A stretch of DNA of 64,000 bases from Diospyros lotus (lineage: Eukaryota > Streptophyta > Magnoliopsida > Ericales > Ebenaceae): contig NC_068339.1 in assembly GCF_014633365.1 (NCBI RefSeq), positions 3,415,001 through 3,479,000 of the forward strand. The letters are read 5' to 3'. The notes under the pieces are model-generated. The model saw only the letters and a list, made by a program, of their open reading frames with translations, was not told the origin of the DNA and did not search any database. The first letter of the stretch is position 1. Each line of letters starts with the position of its first letter. The position numbers and the translations under genes are program-made. Positions 22,851 through 34,400 of the stretch are shown here, piece after piece.

Positions 22851-25800
22851 ATGGGCAACTGCTTTAACGCGAAAGCCCCTCCAGAAGTTGGCGACTTCGC
22901 CAACTCCAAGCCCCACTCTGGTATTGTCCTTTTCTGGGTCCGTTTTCTTTCTTTTAATTGCGTGCAAATATTTTGCCCCTTTTCTTTGTTCATGAAATGT
23001 GGAATCTCCCTTGGTCCTGCATTCAATTATCTGACTTTGGCTTCCGTGGCTGGTGTGGTGTCCTCGTATTGTTTATGTACAAGTCTTTGATTTGGACATG
23101 CAACCGGGTATCGTTTAATTCCTGCTTTGGGCCTTTCGTTATTTTCTTCTTCTGCTGTTTGGGCATGATTCCTTTATTTGTTTCCTCTCTGTTTAGTTAA
23201 TTGTTACTAAAGGGTTTAGTAATGGATAACACCGGGAATTAAATGTGGGTTTTTCTAGAGTTTGTTTGGTTTTGCATTTGGTTGCCATAACAAGTGTTTC
23301 AACTTTAGAGTTTTAATATTTGTTATGTTTTGGGGTTTTCCGTGTTGATTATAAAAGTGTTTCAGATTCATCTGCCCCCCCCCCCCCCAAAAAAAAAAAA
23401 ACTTATTTATGATATTTGATACGCTCAGGGAAGATGAATTCTCGCTAGTTGCAGATGCATTACAGTACTTCTGAAATGTTGCGGAGGATTTAAGTTCGTC
23501 TCCATTTACAATATCTTCAAAATACCCTGTTTTCTGTTAAGGGTGTCCATGATTTTCTTATTCCATTTAACTTTGTCATAGATTTTGTTTGACATGTGAA
23601 TGCAATGAGAGCTGTAGATGTCTAACATCAAGAAAGAATTATTCAACTATCTAAAGAAGCATGTAGTTCACCATGTTACATAGGGAGAGACAACACAATT
23701 CAAATTCTATAGGCCTAAATAGGTATCTAAGTCCCTTGGATTGCTCTTCTATTGAGATTTTCTGTGATCATTTGGATTAATCATGTTTCTTTCCAAAGTT
23801 ACTCAGCCAATTATACAGATATTCTTCAAGTAAGCCAGTCTTGTCTTTTCAATCACATTATTCTTATTTTCTCGAGGATCAGTAAATTTATTAGTAAAAA
23901 TATTAATGAATTTAGTGATTGATGTATTGGATGATCAAATATTTTCTTAATTGAGGGTTCAGTATATGCTAATATTAGGTTTTCTTAATAGACCCAAGCT
24001 TTAGATTTCAATTTGCTTGTCTTTAGCGCATTGTGGTCTTTGATCATCTCGTAGGAATAGCAATGGACTAGATTTGGTCTGGGAATCACTTCCCCATCAC
24101 CATTCTTGTCCCTATTGGTAATGTACTAAATTCCCTATGCCATTAGGATCAATCAAGGAATGGAGGAATTCCTTAGAATCCAAAGGCTTAAAGTTAAGCC
24201 GATCGAAAACTGAATGTATGAATATAAGTTATAGTAAAAATAAAAGGGTGGATGATGTCATGGTGAGACTTGAAGATCAAGTCATTTCAAGAAAATATTA
24301 GTTCAAATATCTTAAATCAATTATCTAAAACACGGAGAGATTATCGAAAATATTATTCATAGAATTAAAACAAGATGGTTTAACATAGATAAGTGCTTTT
24401 GATGTTTTATGCAATCGTAAGATCTCTTTAATGCTAAAAGTGAACTTTTATTGGATAGTTGTTAAGATAAACTCTATTGCATGGCTCAAAATGTTAGGTA
24501 GTAAAATACTAACATGTGGAAAAATGAGTGTAACTGAAATGAGGATATTTTTGGTAAATATGACCATACAAGAAAAGACATAATTAGTAATTTATTATTC
24601 GTCATAAAGTTAGAGTGGCTCCTATTAAGAATAAAATGTGTTAAAATTTAATTAAGATAATTTGGTTTTGTAAGAAAAAAAAAAACCAATAACTAGTTTT
24701 GTGATGAGAATAGATGAAGTGAAAGAAGTTAGTAGTAAAAGAGGTAAACAACGACCAAAACAATTTGGTAGTAAACTTTTAGGTTTGACATGAATTATAA
24801 TGGAGATAATTTCATAGATGGAGATAATTAGAGAGATAGGATTAATATTATTAGTTGATTTGTTGTATTTAATAATTTATCTTTAAAAACTATTTTGTAT
24901 TCTCAGCCATGTTTTTTTCACCAATAGATGTCTTAAACACCAGATTACTGCTCAAATTTAAAAAATAAAATACTGCACTAATAGGTGATAGATAAAGTAG
25001 ATACGAAAATTCAAAAAATAAAAATATAAATATAAAAAATAAAACGTAATTTTTGAAGCATGAGAAGCTCAAATTTGGTAGTAGGAAGGAGTAAATCTAA
25101 AGAAAACTTTTATTTTTTAGACAAAAACCCTATGACTAGATAGAAATATGGGATTATATATAATTATACAAAAAATAAAATGAAAATTATTTAAATATGT
25201 GTGGGTTGGGCACAGTTCAGGGACTTCATACCCATCAGATGACTGGGGAAAATTTTCCCTGCTTACCTGCCCCATCAAGGAAATTTTTATGTCCAAATCT
25301 GCCCCAAATGGGGTGAGTTCAGCAGATAGACGTTGAGGCAAGTGCTCATTATCATCCCTACCATATTTAGAGCGAAAGGATAATTTTGAAGCACAATCAT
25401 TGTTCCTAAAACAGTAAAACTCATCTTCTATGCATCAGTATATTCATTGTAGATGCCAAATATAATAAGTAGCAGCTTGCTTTCTTAAGTTTCTTTCCTT
25501 TAGAATGTCATTATTCCCACATATTGACCCTTGATCGTGTGTTTTTAATTTAGATTTCAATTTTCTGATGAGCATATGAAGGGTCATGAAAAGATAAGAT
25601 TTCACTCATTGTTTTTATTGATTAAAAGGACCCTGCCGTTTATTTAGGTGATGTAGAAGGAAGCATCATTATACAGCATCATCATTATAATTTATATTAA
25701 ATAATGAATACGAAATGGCGTCCCTAGTGCATGAGGCTCCCCACTTTGCAAGGGTTAGTAGAAGGTTGTACTTTTATGCAGCCTCTTTCCAAAGCAATGG

Positions 25801-28800
25801 TAATTCTGCGTACAAAGACAACCCTCCTCCAACCTCACAATGTTGGAAGCTTCCTGCATTACAGACACCTATATCTGTTTATATCATAAGCAAACGGATA
25901 TGATTCAAACAAATTTCTATTGAGATAATTTGTAGCTATTTGGCCGTAGTTAAGGTGTTGCTTGTGAAAATAAGCATAGAAGGCGTGTGCCATCTTCATA
26001 GTTAGGTACTTCCTCTTATTGTATTTTGTAGGCACCCAATACGTGTGTATATCACATCATGCCTGTTCTTTATTTTTTTGCATATAAATTAATAAAGACA
26101 GTTAGTTGCTTTTGAATTTGTGTACTTACATAGATGCCTTGAAGAGTCATGTCAGGAAGTAAACTACTTTTTTCTTTTCCTCCATTTTTGGGTAGGTGAA
26201 TAAAAAAGGTTTTTCCTTTCTGTTTTTTTTGGTTATGATAAAACATGGAGATGGTGCTTGGTCAACAAGTTGTTACCGTAACAACTGCAAATGAGTGAAA
26301 ATCCTGTCATGTATATCATCACTCGTAAGATTTTTGGAGATGATTCAGCAAACATCCTTTAGTGGTCTGAAATCTGTTTGTGTGCCAAGTAGACTACCTG
26401 GTAGATGTCATATGTTCTCTCAGACCCAGGGCTAAATATTACTAAATATGATTGTAAATTCATTTTTCCATGGTACTATTTTCGAGTTTCCACTTAATTC
26501 CAAACTATCATATAATTCATATTGTTCTTCTCAGAGGGGACAAAAATTTCACCCAGCCCTCCACTTCTGACTATCCATATACCCAGTAAAAAGAGTAGAA
26601 CTGGGATACTGCCAACTCCAAGATCTGAGGATGAGATATTGTCATCACCCAATGTGAAAGCAATACCTTTTGGTGAGCTTAAGAATGCTACTAGGGACTT
26701 CCAGGATGAAAATCTTATTGGAGAAGGAGGTTTTGGGTATGCTTATAAAGGATGGCTTGATGAACAGACTCTTACAGCTGTAAGGCCTGGATACGAAACT
26801 ATTGTTGCTGTCAAGATGCTCAAACACCAAGGCTTCCAAGGCCATAAAGAGTGGCTGGTAGTTTTCGTGCACAATATACTTAGCAGTTTTTGTTTTTACT
26901 TATTTGGATTTAGTCATTTACTAATAGCTCATTGGTTGCAGTCAGAAGTCAATTATCTTGGCCAACTTCATCATCCAAATCTGGTCAAACTTATTGGCTA
27001 CTGCCTGGAAGGTGATGACCGGCTATTAGTCTATGAATTAATGCCCAATGGCAGCTTGGAGAATCATCTATTTGGAAGTTAGTTGAAGTTCTATTTTTAT
27101 TTTTATTTTTGGCTAGATTTTCAAAGCATGCTTTGTTAGTCCCTATGATAATATCCCCCCTTCATGAAGTTAACAGAAGCCTAGAAGCCACAAAGTTTCT
27201 AGAGCTAACCTTGCAAAACAAATGTTGTTGTGATCACTAATTCTGAGGCCGTGCCTCATTTTCAGGGAGTTCACTACCTCTTTCATGGGAAACAAGGGTT
27301 AAGATTGCCATAGGTGCGGCTAGAGGGCTCACTTTTCTCCACAGCAACGAATCCCCAATCATATTCCGTGATTTTAAAGCTTCTAATATCCTGCTAGATT
27401 TGGTATGTGCACTAAAAGCAAACCATCTGCTTTAGCTTTGTGAGAGCGTGGGCTCAGTTGACATGATTCAGGGACCTGTTGACTGTTGTAGTTGGTTAAA
27501 GTTCTCTAAATCACGATGGTGTTTTTGCTTCAAATTTTGTGGTACAAAGTTGGAATTTGTTTAATGAATGGTTCAACACTTGCTATGCTACTTAATTTGC
27601 AGGAGTTCAATGCCAAACTTTCAGACTTTGGATTGGCAAAGGCTGGCCCAACTGGGGATCAGACTCATGTATCCACTCGTGTCATGGGCACTCATGGCTA
27701 TACTGCCCCTGAGTACCTTACTACAGGTTTATCTCATGGCTAGCATTTTGTTGGTACATTTTGTAAAGCTATTAACCCTGTTGCTTCCCAGTTTCAAAGA
27801 CTTGTCTGAATTTTGATCCTTTGCCATGCATTTCCATTGACTCATTAACCCTGTTGTTTGTTTTGATTATTCTATATAAATTTTTATTTTTCATCCAATG
27901 AGAGGATCTTGTGCTTCTAACAAGACTGTGAATTGGTTTCACCTTTCACTGTCCGTTTGTTATTCTGCCTCTTTGTTCCTCAATTGGGGGGGGGGGGGGG
28001 GGGGGGGGGGGGTTGATTTTGACAACTCTTTTCTTTGAATAATTCAATAAAATTAAATTTGTGGCAAATTTTTGAATCAAAAAGAGTTGTTTTCAGTTAA
28101 GGTGAACTTGCTAGAGAGTTTTTGCTTGCTACAAATGAAGGAAGTCTTCTGACGTCAAATTCATGTATCTAGGTGGTGCAATCTTGGACTTGTTCTCTAA
28201 AAACGCGTGCACTTGCATTTGTGAGCGTATTACAGCAAAGATAAAAATGCAGGCAAAATCTGTAAGAGGTCAAACATTTGATTGTGGACTTAAAACTCCC
28301 TTATTTGGCTGTACCACCAAGAATTGGAAAACTACAATTTCAAATTTAAACTTGAGGTTTCGGTCAAATGTAATGTTAACTGGGGGGGGGGCGGGGGGGG
28401 ACTTTGGGCTTGATACGGGTGAAAAATCTATTTTTGCTGGCATTGTGCTTGGGATAATTTGTATTGCTTGTGCCTCGGGTTTATAGAATCTTTTGGTTAA
28501 CTTGTTTTGGATGCTGAGATAAAAATCATGCACCAGTTTTGGAGATTTATTTTTGCAGTTAATCCTGTCTGGTCTCATAATGGCATTTGGCAATTTCTTT
28601 CAACTTTCCAAGATTCCATGTTTGCTTCCACATTAAACGATGATATTTTTTGTGGTGGTCTTGAAACAAAAACCCTGTCTGGAATGCTTCATTTTTCTCA
28701 AGCATATATTCCCTTCCATAAGATTGTTCAGGTATAGCGTTCCATACACTCGTGCAAATTGTTTCCCCCCCTGGCAGGTAAGTTGACAGCAAGGTGTGAC

Positions 28801-29193
28801 GTATATAGTTTCGGGGTTGTATTGCTGGAGCTGCTTGCAGGGCGGCGTGTGATTGACGGAACAAAGTCCGGTGATGAGGAGAAGTTGGTGGAGTGGGCAA
28901 AGGCTAACTTGAGGGAGCATCGTAGGCTATTTAGAATAATGGACACCAAGTTAGAGGGCCAGTATCCTAGAAAAGGCGCTTGGATCGCAGCCACGCTTGC
29001 AATACAATGTGTAAGAAGCGAGCCAAGAGCGCGACCCAAAATGGATGAGGTTTTAGATATTCTAGAACAGCTCCCGTCTCTCAAGTTTCCATCGGTAGCT
29101 TCCCGTCCAGAGCAATCAAAACTACCTAGGCCCCTTACCCCGACCCCGACATCCCAACCACCACCTGCATTGCCTCCCTGCTCAACATCTTAA
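22851..29193 (+). CDS. RLCK-VII receptor-like cytoplasmic kinase, PBL3-like (six exons, 401 aa)
   Basis: Exons: 22851-22920, 26535-26857, 26942-27077, 27266-27402, 27603-27726, 28778-29193; all introns are GT-AG and phases agree. The protein starts MGNCF, giving Gly2 for myristoylation and Cys4 for palmitoylation, so it should sit on the inner plasma membrane. A short linker ([20 protein letters not shown]) leads into a complete Ser/Thr kinase domain: [12 protein letters not shown] (glycine loop), VAVKMLK (lysine), [14 protein letters not shown] (catalytic loop), [10 protein letters not shown], and [19 protein letters not shown] (activation and APE segments). The C-terminus is Pro/Ser-rich. 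Such kinases relay signals from pattern-recognition receptors in immunity and growth. The linker and overall sequence are closest in my memory to Arabidopsis PBL2/PBL3. Phe replaces the usual Tyr before RD; otherwise key residues are intact. The 3.6-kb first intron holds a LINE remnant. Confidence 0.93.
23375..23401. repeat. Compound homopolymer C14-A13
   Basis: Fourteen C directly followed by thirteen A, inside kinase intron 1. The length is likely to be imprecise in any assembly. Confidence 0.9.
24052..25360. mobile_element. Possible hAT-like element in kinase intron 1
   Basis: The left end TAGGAATAGCAATGGAC and the reverse complement of the right end TAGGGATGATAATGAGC are partly alike, in the style of hAT ends TAGGGRTGNCAATG. 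The flanks TCATCTCG and CCATATTT match only weakly as an 8-base duplication. The interior contains LINE-like coding debris, so the boundaries may belong to two different insertions. Confidence 0.25.
24190..24830 (+). pseudogene. Degraded LINE reverse-transcriptase tail
   Basis: Translation in shifting frames gives pieces matching the C-terminal part of plant LINE ORF2 proteins: an EDQVI piece with [24 protein letters not shown], and MSVTEMRIF. These correspond to the familiar FKYLGSII, GVLCD-KIPLKLKGKFY and MSVTEMRMLRWM segments. Many stops and frameshifts are present, so it is dead. It lies in kinase intron 1 in the sense orientation. Confidence 0.7.
27986..28012. repeat. Poly-G run of 27 bases
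   Basis: Uninterrupted G run in kinase intron 5. A second G-rich stretch ([23 protein letters not shown]) lies at about 28382-28400 in the same intron. Such runs could form G-quadruplexes in the pre-mRNA. Confidence 0.95.
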
Positions 29194-31456
29194 CTGAAGA
29201 GCTGCTGAGCAGGAGGCTCAATTTCGATCTCAATTAATGTAAATCCTTCCATTCAATTAGCATAATAGTAGTCCGAAGGAGATAAATTGTTGTCATACAG
29301 CATGCATACTCATGAACATCTCTTTCAATAGAACTAGGAAACATCTAATATATCATGTGTTTTGTGTTGCTTGGAAGAATTGAAGTCCAAGAAACTATGT
29401 ATGCATCTTGAGTTAAAAAGTTACTAATAAATCATTTTTATTGCAAATATACCATCGGGACTGATCAAAGTATTTTAAAATAAAAAAAAAAAATTGTATT
29501 TACATGTGGTGGACTATGGAATTTTAATTTTAACAACATCGTTTAGCAATTTGTTGAAATTTTTTGTTACTTTTATATTTTCTGTAATATACAGTTTGTA
29601 ATTTTTCAATTGAATTTTCATTCCAAGATCTGAATGCAAAAAATATGAAGAAATGTGTGGAATCATATTTGTAATAAATAATTGATTTGGTGTTTATGGG
29701 AATAACTTCATTTGTAATGAAATATTTTCAGTATCATTAATTAAAAATAATCATTCGACAAAATCAAATTGTCAACAATAGGGTAGGAAGGATCCATCCG
29801 ACATTTGGAGCTTATATCAGTGCCATTTAAGTATTTTTAAAATAATTATAGTATCAAAATGTAGAGAAATATTAAGAAAATATTTTTAAATTATTTTTAT
29901 AATTTTTGAAAAAATTCAATATCGTTTAGGAAATTGTGGAAAACGCAGGCGTTGACGAAAAATTTGTCTCTAACATAATATTAATTGTGATTTAGAGGCT
30001 GCCTCTGCGAACACCTCTCTCTCAGGTTACCATCGTCACAGCTTACAGCTGCTCTCTATCTCTCTGACCGTCCCCTTATCATCGCCCCCCTTGCCGCGCG
30101 GTTGCTCAGTGCTTGGTGCCGCTGTCGATTCACAATCTGGGCTGAGCAGCCGTCGATTCACAAACACGAATCGACGTTTCCGTGCTTGGTGCCGCCGTTT
30201 CCGTGTAACACGAATCGTCGCTACCCCTTGCCGGCGTCGATTCACAAACACAGACTCCGACTGCTGGGTGCCGCCGTCGATTCAGCTTAAAGGGGTATGA
30301 TTTCTTTTGTTTTTCTTCTTGTCTCTTTCTGGGTCTTATTTCTGGTGATTCTCGTATTGCTTCGTTTTGACTTGAAACGGTTTGTATGCTAATGATTTTG
30401 CTTTCATTGTGATAATTTGACTGTGTTGTTATAATCTTTCAGAGTTATGGGAACCATTTCTTGCTGGGGTTGTTGATTCGTGTCACCCTAATTTTGAGGC
30501 TGCCCCTGTTTGATCAAATAAAATCATTCAGAAATTTTACAAACTGAATTATTGTTGGTTTCCTTAATTTCAAAGTGATATTTGTCTGGTGGCAGTTAAA
30601 GGGATGTGCCCACTCTCATTTCAACCCAATAGATGCTTAGCATTTAGCAGAGGTGACTCTGTTATCCGTCCCAAGACTCCCAACCGGCCAACTGCGGCTA
30701 TGTTTTTAACGACTCTGTCATCTCTCTATCTTCTCCGTTCCTCTTAATTGTACTGATTCAAGTTGCTAGGCTTTAGTCTGGGAATGAATTGAAGTGTGAA
30801 CTTGGTCGATGTGTTGATTAAATGATATTGGGCTTGGTTGATGTCCAAGAGACCATAAAGAGAATGATGAAGTGGAGGAACTTTTATAAACTGTATTATA
30901 TTTGATTATTTTCTTTTCTTTTCTTTTCTTTTCTTTTTTAATTTGTTGTTTGTTTTAAATTAGTAAGTCATGGGTCTATAGAACTTATGTTTACATTTGT
31001 TTGAATGTATTATGGAATTTATGTTTATTTTTTGATTGAATAAGAATAACTAACTTTATAATTTTTATATTAAAAATTATATTTGCAAAAATGCCTCTAT
31101 ATTTTTTTTATTTATGTGTTTCCCCCGCATTTCCGCATCTTACTTTTTTGAAAAATGCCGTTTCCCCTTTTCCGTTTCGTATCATATTCTTGTACCGTTT
31201 TTGTTCCCGTGTAACCTAGCCCTCAAACTCCAGGTTTGTATTCAAACAATCAGACCCCTTTTGATTGATTCTACATTTGATTAGTTTGATCTTCATGCTT
31301 TTAATTCAAATTGGGACCATTTTGGGTGCATGCTTGTAGTTCTTGGAACTTGGGTTGATCTTGTTGATTTCAAACTTTACTTGATGGGTCGTGTTAATAT
31401 GGTGGTCATAGCAGATTTCGAATTGTACTTTGAAATTTTCAAGAAGTTTGAAGAGG
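29194..31456. other. Spacer and 5' region of VPS29 with a GC-rich repeated segment
   Basis: 29194-29990 is 3' flank and AT-rich spacer without genes. At about 30000-30300 lies an abrupt GC-rich, CT-flanked segment in which GTCGATTCA occurs about four times (30125, 30151, 30236, 30276), most of them after a TGCCGC-type motif and some with the extension CAAACAC. It may be the first non-coding VPS29 exon (a GTATGATTT donor-like site follows at 30296) or part of an old transposon. A likely 5'-UTR acceptor CATAGCAG precedes the coding exon at about 31414. A CTTTT repeat lies at about 30911-30936. Confidence 0.4.
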
Positions 31457-34400
31457 ATGGTGTTGGTGTTGGCCTTGGGGGATCTTCACATACCCCACAG
31501 AGCGCCTGATCTGCCTGCAAAATTCAAGTCCATGCTTGTTCCAGGGAAGATCCAGCACATCATTTGCACTGGGAATCTATGTATCAAGGTGGGTGTGTTT
31601 TGGAACACAGCTTTTAGTTTAGGGCTTTCTTGATTTACTTGTATTTTGTTTGCCTAATTTTTCTTGTCCTTTGTACTTCAACAATTACTTTCCCTTGTTT
31701 CCCTTTTCAGAATTAGATACAATCTTCCTGCAAAAAGTTAGTCAGATAAGAAAAAGGAGATTTTGGTGAAACTGTTTTCGTGTAAAACTTGCAACATGGA
31801 CAAAACCCTTGTATGGCTTCTTCAACTTCTTGACAAAGAGTAATATTCCCTACATTGGTTTGAATATTATATATATATATATATATATTCACACATATCA
31901 ATTTGCCAAGTCCAAAAAATTGGGCTGCTATCATAAACCTTTGTAACAGCTAAGTTCATGAGTTTCTTGTTTCTAACTAACTTTTATTTTTTACTCATCT
32001 ATTATAAGTGATTTCTGGCTTCTCTTAGACTCTCATTTTTGTAGAATGGCTCAGAAATGTTAAGCACGAACTGATAGAAAAAGTGCAGCAGGATAAACAA
32101 CATATGATTGTGATTGGTTTGAGGGATTGATATAACCATACATTTGAGTAGAGAAATGATAAATTTAATTGATTAATGCCAGAAGAAGGCTTCAATAAGG
32201 GTGGCCTTCTAGCTGATTAAAAGATTGCTCAATTTTAACCTGGGTGTCATGGGCTTAAACCTCTGGAACGTCAGTTCTCTGTGTGAAAGATAAGAATATA
32301 TTTTATCTAACCCTCAGAACATTTAACAGCTGCCCCCTTTTGTCCTAGTAGCACTTTTTCTATGGGTGTTTCCAATATTGCCGCCAAAATATTGAACTGT
32401 AATAATCAATGTTCTAATATATGAGCTTTTGGAAACTCTCTTATCTTACAAGAACTTCTAGTGTGTTTTGGAAGGCAGTGTTCTGCAATCAATTTATCCT
32501 CTTGTTTTTCCCCCCTCTTGTTTTGAACAAGAAGTGACTAATAAAGTTTGAGTAACTTAAAATTGTCGTTTCAACTGAGGTAAAATGTTGCTAACTATAT
32601 TTAGCAAAAAGAAGAATTTACAGTTTCAATTATGCTAGTAGGTCAAGTGCTAATACTATGTTCATGTAATGAGCTATCAATATTGAGATTTAAAGGTAAC
32701 TTCTGGATGAAATATTAACTTGTCAACGAGTGTGGGTGATTTATGGTATGCATAATTCATTATTTTATATGGTTGGGCATACAGAAAAAAACAGGAATCA
32801 GCGACTTTTGAATTAGTAAGTCTTCACATTATTCAACCTTCCCACTCTAGATAAAAATTTATACAATCTCTTGTTCAGTGCTGTATGACACTGCAATAGA
32901 ATCTTCTTCAGTTACTAGGAGTTAATTTTCTTCTTGGTTTGAAGTTGTTTGCACTTTGTGTTGTCTTGTTATATGGTATATATGGTTTTATTTGTTGCCT
33001 CATTACTAATATGGCAAAGAAGTTTGTCATGTGCCTATTAAATAAAAGGGCAGGAAGTAGAAGTAGCCGTAGCACATGGTAGTTAGCGGTTGTATAGAAG
33101 CTTGGGCGGTACTATTCTTTTTTCGAATTGCCCACTTGATGGAGGAGATCAGTATAAATACACACTGATCTCACTCACAAAGCATGAATGCATTGAATCC
33201 TAAAATTCTTTCTCAATTCTCCCGCACTCTCTTTCTCTTATCTCTCTCTCTCTTTGTTTCCTTCTCTCTCTTTTCCGATCGAGTTCTTCTATCAGAATTC
33301 TCCATAATTCCTCACGAAATTCCTGAGACAAACTTGTCAATTTCGTTGAATCTGACAATTTGGTATCAGAGCGATCCAAGCTAGGCAAAGCTGCAAGAAA
33401 GATCGGTAATGGCAAACGGCACGAGGATGAAGAACATGGAGGTCCAACTACACCAATTTGGATCCACAGTATCGGACCTGCAAGCGAGGGTGGATCAGCT
33501 AGAATTGGGATCAAACCGCAATCATGAGGCGATTATTTCTATTGATCGCAAATTGGATGGTGCGGTCAACTAAATCTAAGAAGTAGGAGTGCAGATCCGA
33601 GAGCAACAAGGCTTCATGGTTATATTCGCACGACAGCAACCGGTAAGTCTCTCCCCAGATTTTCCTCCTAGGGAAAGAGCATACTTGATCCTTCTGGGCC
33701 ATGGGATGAGTCAGAGGAGACCAGGAACCTCTTAGGTTGGGGAAGAATTGGGAGAAATGGGGGAGAATGTGGTTGGTAGAAGGCAAGGGTTGAATGGAGG
33801 CCTTGGCCACTCGAGGATACCAATGCCAAAATTGGATATCCCCATGTTTGATGGGAATACCCCTCGATGGTGGATTAGACGATGTAAGAGGGCCTTTGAG
33901 TGGTTTGAGATACCGGAGCATCAAAAGATAACCATGGCAGTAGCCTACCTTAATGTTGCTAGGGATGATTAGTACCAAGGATGGGCCAAGACGAGAGGGG
34001 AATGCCCTTGGGCAGAATTTGCAGCAGAATTTTGCGAGAGATTTGGGGAGAGAGGAATGACGGATGTGGTGGAGGAGTTTAACAAAATCAAACAGAATGG
34101 ATCGGTGGCTGAGTACCAGAAGAGGTTTGAGGAATTGAAGGCGTTGATGCTCAACCATAATCCTTACCTCACAAAGGCTTATTTCGTCCCCAGTTTTATT
34201 AGTGGGTTAAATGAGGAGTTAAGGCCCATGGTGAAGGTACTGCTACCACAAACCCTTAAGCTTGCCACTGACAGTGCCCGTTTGCATGAGCTGACAGTGG
34301 AAGCGCTCACAAAGAAACAGTGAATCATGAATAGAGGAGGAACACATAATGTGTTAACTCCCGTAGGAAAGATTCAAGGAAGAGAAAATTGGAAAGGAGT

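Noticed and set aside
22479..22967. 162-codon - strand ORF
   Set aside because: It overlaps the start of the kinase gene in antisense; the composition looks like chance and no family is recognised.
28163..28593. Overlapping ORFs of about 107 codons on both strands
   Set aside because: They lie inside kinase intron 5 and cross a G-rich low-complexity run; no conservation is visible.
33361..33372. tRNA-like sequence
   Set aside because: It is the primer-binding site of the retrotransposon and no tRNA cloverleaf surrounds it.
33511..34158. 215-codon ORF on the - strand
   Set aside because: It is antisense to the gag region of the gypsy element and has no recognisable family; the + strand is the coding one.
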